Part shown: positions 10,613 to 11,813 of the stretch, one piece after another
Layout: each line of letters starts with the position of its first letter
How positions within the stretch are numbered: position 1 is the first letter of the stretch
Assembly (NCBI GenBank): GCA_022614795.1
Contig: JAKEHX010000621.1
Coordinates: 1 to 11,813 of the forward strand
Source: Planctomycetaceae bacterium
GTDB taxonomy: Bacteria > Planctomycetota > Planctomycetia > Pirellulales > Pirellulaceae
Reading direction: 5' to 3'
Length of the DNA: 11,813 nucleotides
Made by a program: the position numbers and the translations under genes
Notes under the pieces: model-generated
What the model was told of the DNA's origin: nothing
What the model saw: the letters and a program-made list of their open reading frames with translations, nothing else
Database searches by the model: none

Positions 10613-11701
10613 CTACGCCACTGCCTGTGGCTCTTCGGCATACAGGTCCGCAAACCGCTTGAAGCTCCGCTTCTCCCAGCCGCGCTTGTGATAGGCATAG
10701 CCGGCGATCAGCGGCACGGCCAGCGTGGCCTCGCTGAAGACCATCTGTTCCCAGACCGTATCGACCTTGCCCCAGCTCGAAGCCTCCTTGAGCGTCGAGC
10801 TCGAGAGGGCCCCGTCGCGCACATCGGCCACGGTCACCTGCACCGCGTACTTGTGCATCTGCGGGTAGTCGTGCGCGCCCGCGTCCTGCTCCATCAGGAT
10901 GTCCGCGGCGACCACAATGTCCTGGGCAAAGTTCTTCGGCACGCCGCCGCCGATCATAAAGAGGCCCGTTGTAGGGTTGGCCATTTTGATCTGCGTCACC
11001 TCATAAAAATCCTTGGCCGAATCGAAGCTGGTTTTCGGCTGGCCGCGGCGCTCGTGGTAGTGGGCGACGATGCCCAGGCCCGCCGAGCAGTCGGAAAACG
11101 CCGGGCAGAATATCGGCACGCCGTGCTGATAGGCGGCCTGCACGATCGAATCGGCTTTGGCCGCCCCGTCGTCGAGGTGCCGCCCCATCTCGTGGATCAG
11201 CTCGCGCGACGAATACGGCCGCGGCGGCAGGCCGTCGGCAATCCGCTTGACCGTCTCGTCGCAAATCCGCAGCTCGTCCTCGTCGATCAGCGTGTCGTAG
11301 ATCCGGTCGATCGCGTGGTCGCGGAGCTGGCTGTCGTACATGCCGCTCTTGAGCCGCTCGTCGGCGATGTAGTGCCTAAAGCCCAGGGCCTCGAAGAAGT
11401 CCTGATCGACGATGTTGGCCCCGGTGCTCACGATCGCGTCCACCATCCGGTGGCGGACCATATCGACCAGCACCTGCTTGAGGCCGGCGCTGATCAGCGA
11501 CCCGGCCAGGCACACGATGATGCCGCAGTCGGTGTCGCGGAGCATCCGGTCATAAATGTCGGCTGCCCGGGCCAGGTCGCGGGCCGAGAAGGCCAGCGAT
11601 TGCATCGACTGCACGAGGGGCACTACGTTGTGCCGCTTGATGTCGATGTGCTCGATCGAGTGCTGAAGAAGTTCGGACTTGGAAGGCTTCCACTCGGACA
11701 T
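10613..11701 (-). CDS. Deoxyhypusine synthase family protein
   Basis: Product of 362 residues. Eukaryotic and archaeal deoxyhypusine synthase transfers the aminobutyl group of spermidine, with NAD, to a lysine of eIF5A/aIF5A. Bacteria lack eIF5A, so a bacterial homologue probably acts on another amine acceptor, as in homospermidine synthase-type enzymes. Visible features are VSTGANIVDQD (91-101, NAD region), PIFCPAFSDCSAGLG (196-210), GGGVPKN (251-257) and ASSWGK (307-312). Lys312 aligns with the catalytic lysine (Lys329 in human). I start at the ATG at 11701, which has AAGGAG at good spacing; an upstream extension to 11791 would be unconserved-looking (MGVRVFSFLYN). It is transcribed alone and converges on mqnC. 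Family assignment is firm; the reaction is not. Confidence 0.9.
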   Translation of the reverse strand: MSEWKPSKSELLQHSIEHIDIKRHNVVPLVQSMQSLAFSARDLARAADIYDRMLRDTDCGIIVCLAGSLISAGLKQVLVDMVRHRMVDAIVSTGANIVDQDFFEALGFRHYIADERLKSGMYDSQLRDHAIDRIYDTLIDEDELRICDETVKRIADGLPPRPYSSRELIHEMGRHLDDGAAKADSIVQAAYQHGVPIFCPAFSDCSAGLGIVAHYHERRGQPKTSFDSAKDFYEVTQIKMANPTTGLFMIGGGVPKNFAQDIVVAADILMEQDAGAHDYPQMHKYAVQVTVADVRDGALSSSTLKEASSWGKVDTVWEQMVFSEATLAVPLIAGYAYHKRGWEKRSFKRFADLYAEEPQAVA

Positions 11702-11758
11702 GGCTTCGTCTCCTTGAGCCAGGGGCCGCACGGGGTCGGGAGTCTTTTGCGGGCAATG

Positions 11759-11764
11759 GTTATA
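11759..11764 (-). promoter_or_regulatory. Possible -10 box of the deoxyhypusine-synthase-like gene
   Basis: TATAAC on the minus strand matches five of six -10 bases and lies about 58 nt upstream of the ATG, in a locally AT-rich stretch. No recognisable -35 box is found at the correct distance. Confidence 0.3.
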
Positions 11765-11795
11765 CAAAAAGGAAAATACCCTTACGCCCAAGACA

Positions 11796-11805
11796 CCCCC
11801 CCCCC
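11796..11805. repeat. Ten-C homopolymer near the right edge
   Basis: Ten consecutive C (G on the gene's strand) lie about 31 nt upstream of the possible -10 box. Such tracts are prone to slippage in cells and to sequencing error. Its length should be treated with caution. Confidence 0.8.
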
Positions 11806-11813
11806 ACCCTGCC

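Overview
The window is GC-rich bacterial chromosome. I read it as a planctomycete, probably Pirellulales-like. The reasons are an S10 ribosomal operon beginning rpsJ-rplC-rplD with unusually long spacers, futalosine-pathway menaquinone genes, a bacterial deoxyhypusine-synthase-family protein, an LptD-like outer-membrane protein, and many short palindromic repeats between genes. The assignment rests on gene content and style, not on a database search.

Layout. Positions 1-2019 (minus strand) hold the start of the S10 operon, read rpsJ (S10), rplC (L3), rplD (L4); the operon continues off the left edge. Its probable promoter is at 2144-2172. Diverging from it at 2329-3117 is a rhomboid protease. 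Then come a single-pass membrane protein with a TPR-like end (3353-4090) and a convergent 69-residue membrane protein (4148-4357), sharing a mirror-image terminator region. A promoter at 4578-4606 precedes a large LptD/OstA-like protein (to 7899). The menaquinone genes mqnA (8034-8870) and mqnC (9381-10514) follow, with a DUF559 endonuclease-like gene (8889-9332) lodged between them. A convergent deoxyhypusine-synthase-like gene (10613-11701) closes the window.

How the genes relate. Only two groups are true functional units: the S10 operon and the mqnA/mqnC pair, which make an early and a later step of the futalosine route to menaquinone. The remaining genes are single transcription units for envelope, membrane or polyamine-type functions.

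The notable layer is non-coding. At least ten sequence-unrelated families of short palindromic or tandem repeats occupy the gaps. They sit very close to stop codons, and some run into coding sequence: the C-termini of the rhomboid protein and MqnA, an internal stretch of MqnA, and the apparent N-terminus of the LptD-like protein. The strongest candidate for a new system is the 546-bp unit at 8827-9372: a DUF559 gene bracketed by 40-nt inverted repeats (38/40 identical), each itself a REP-like hairpin. It looks like a nuclease-plus-palindrome mobile cassette inserted in the mqn operon.
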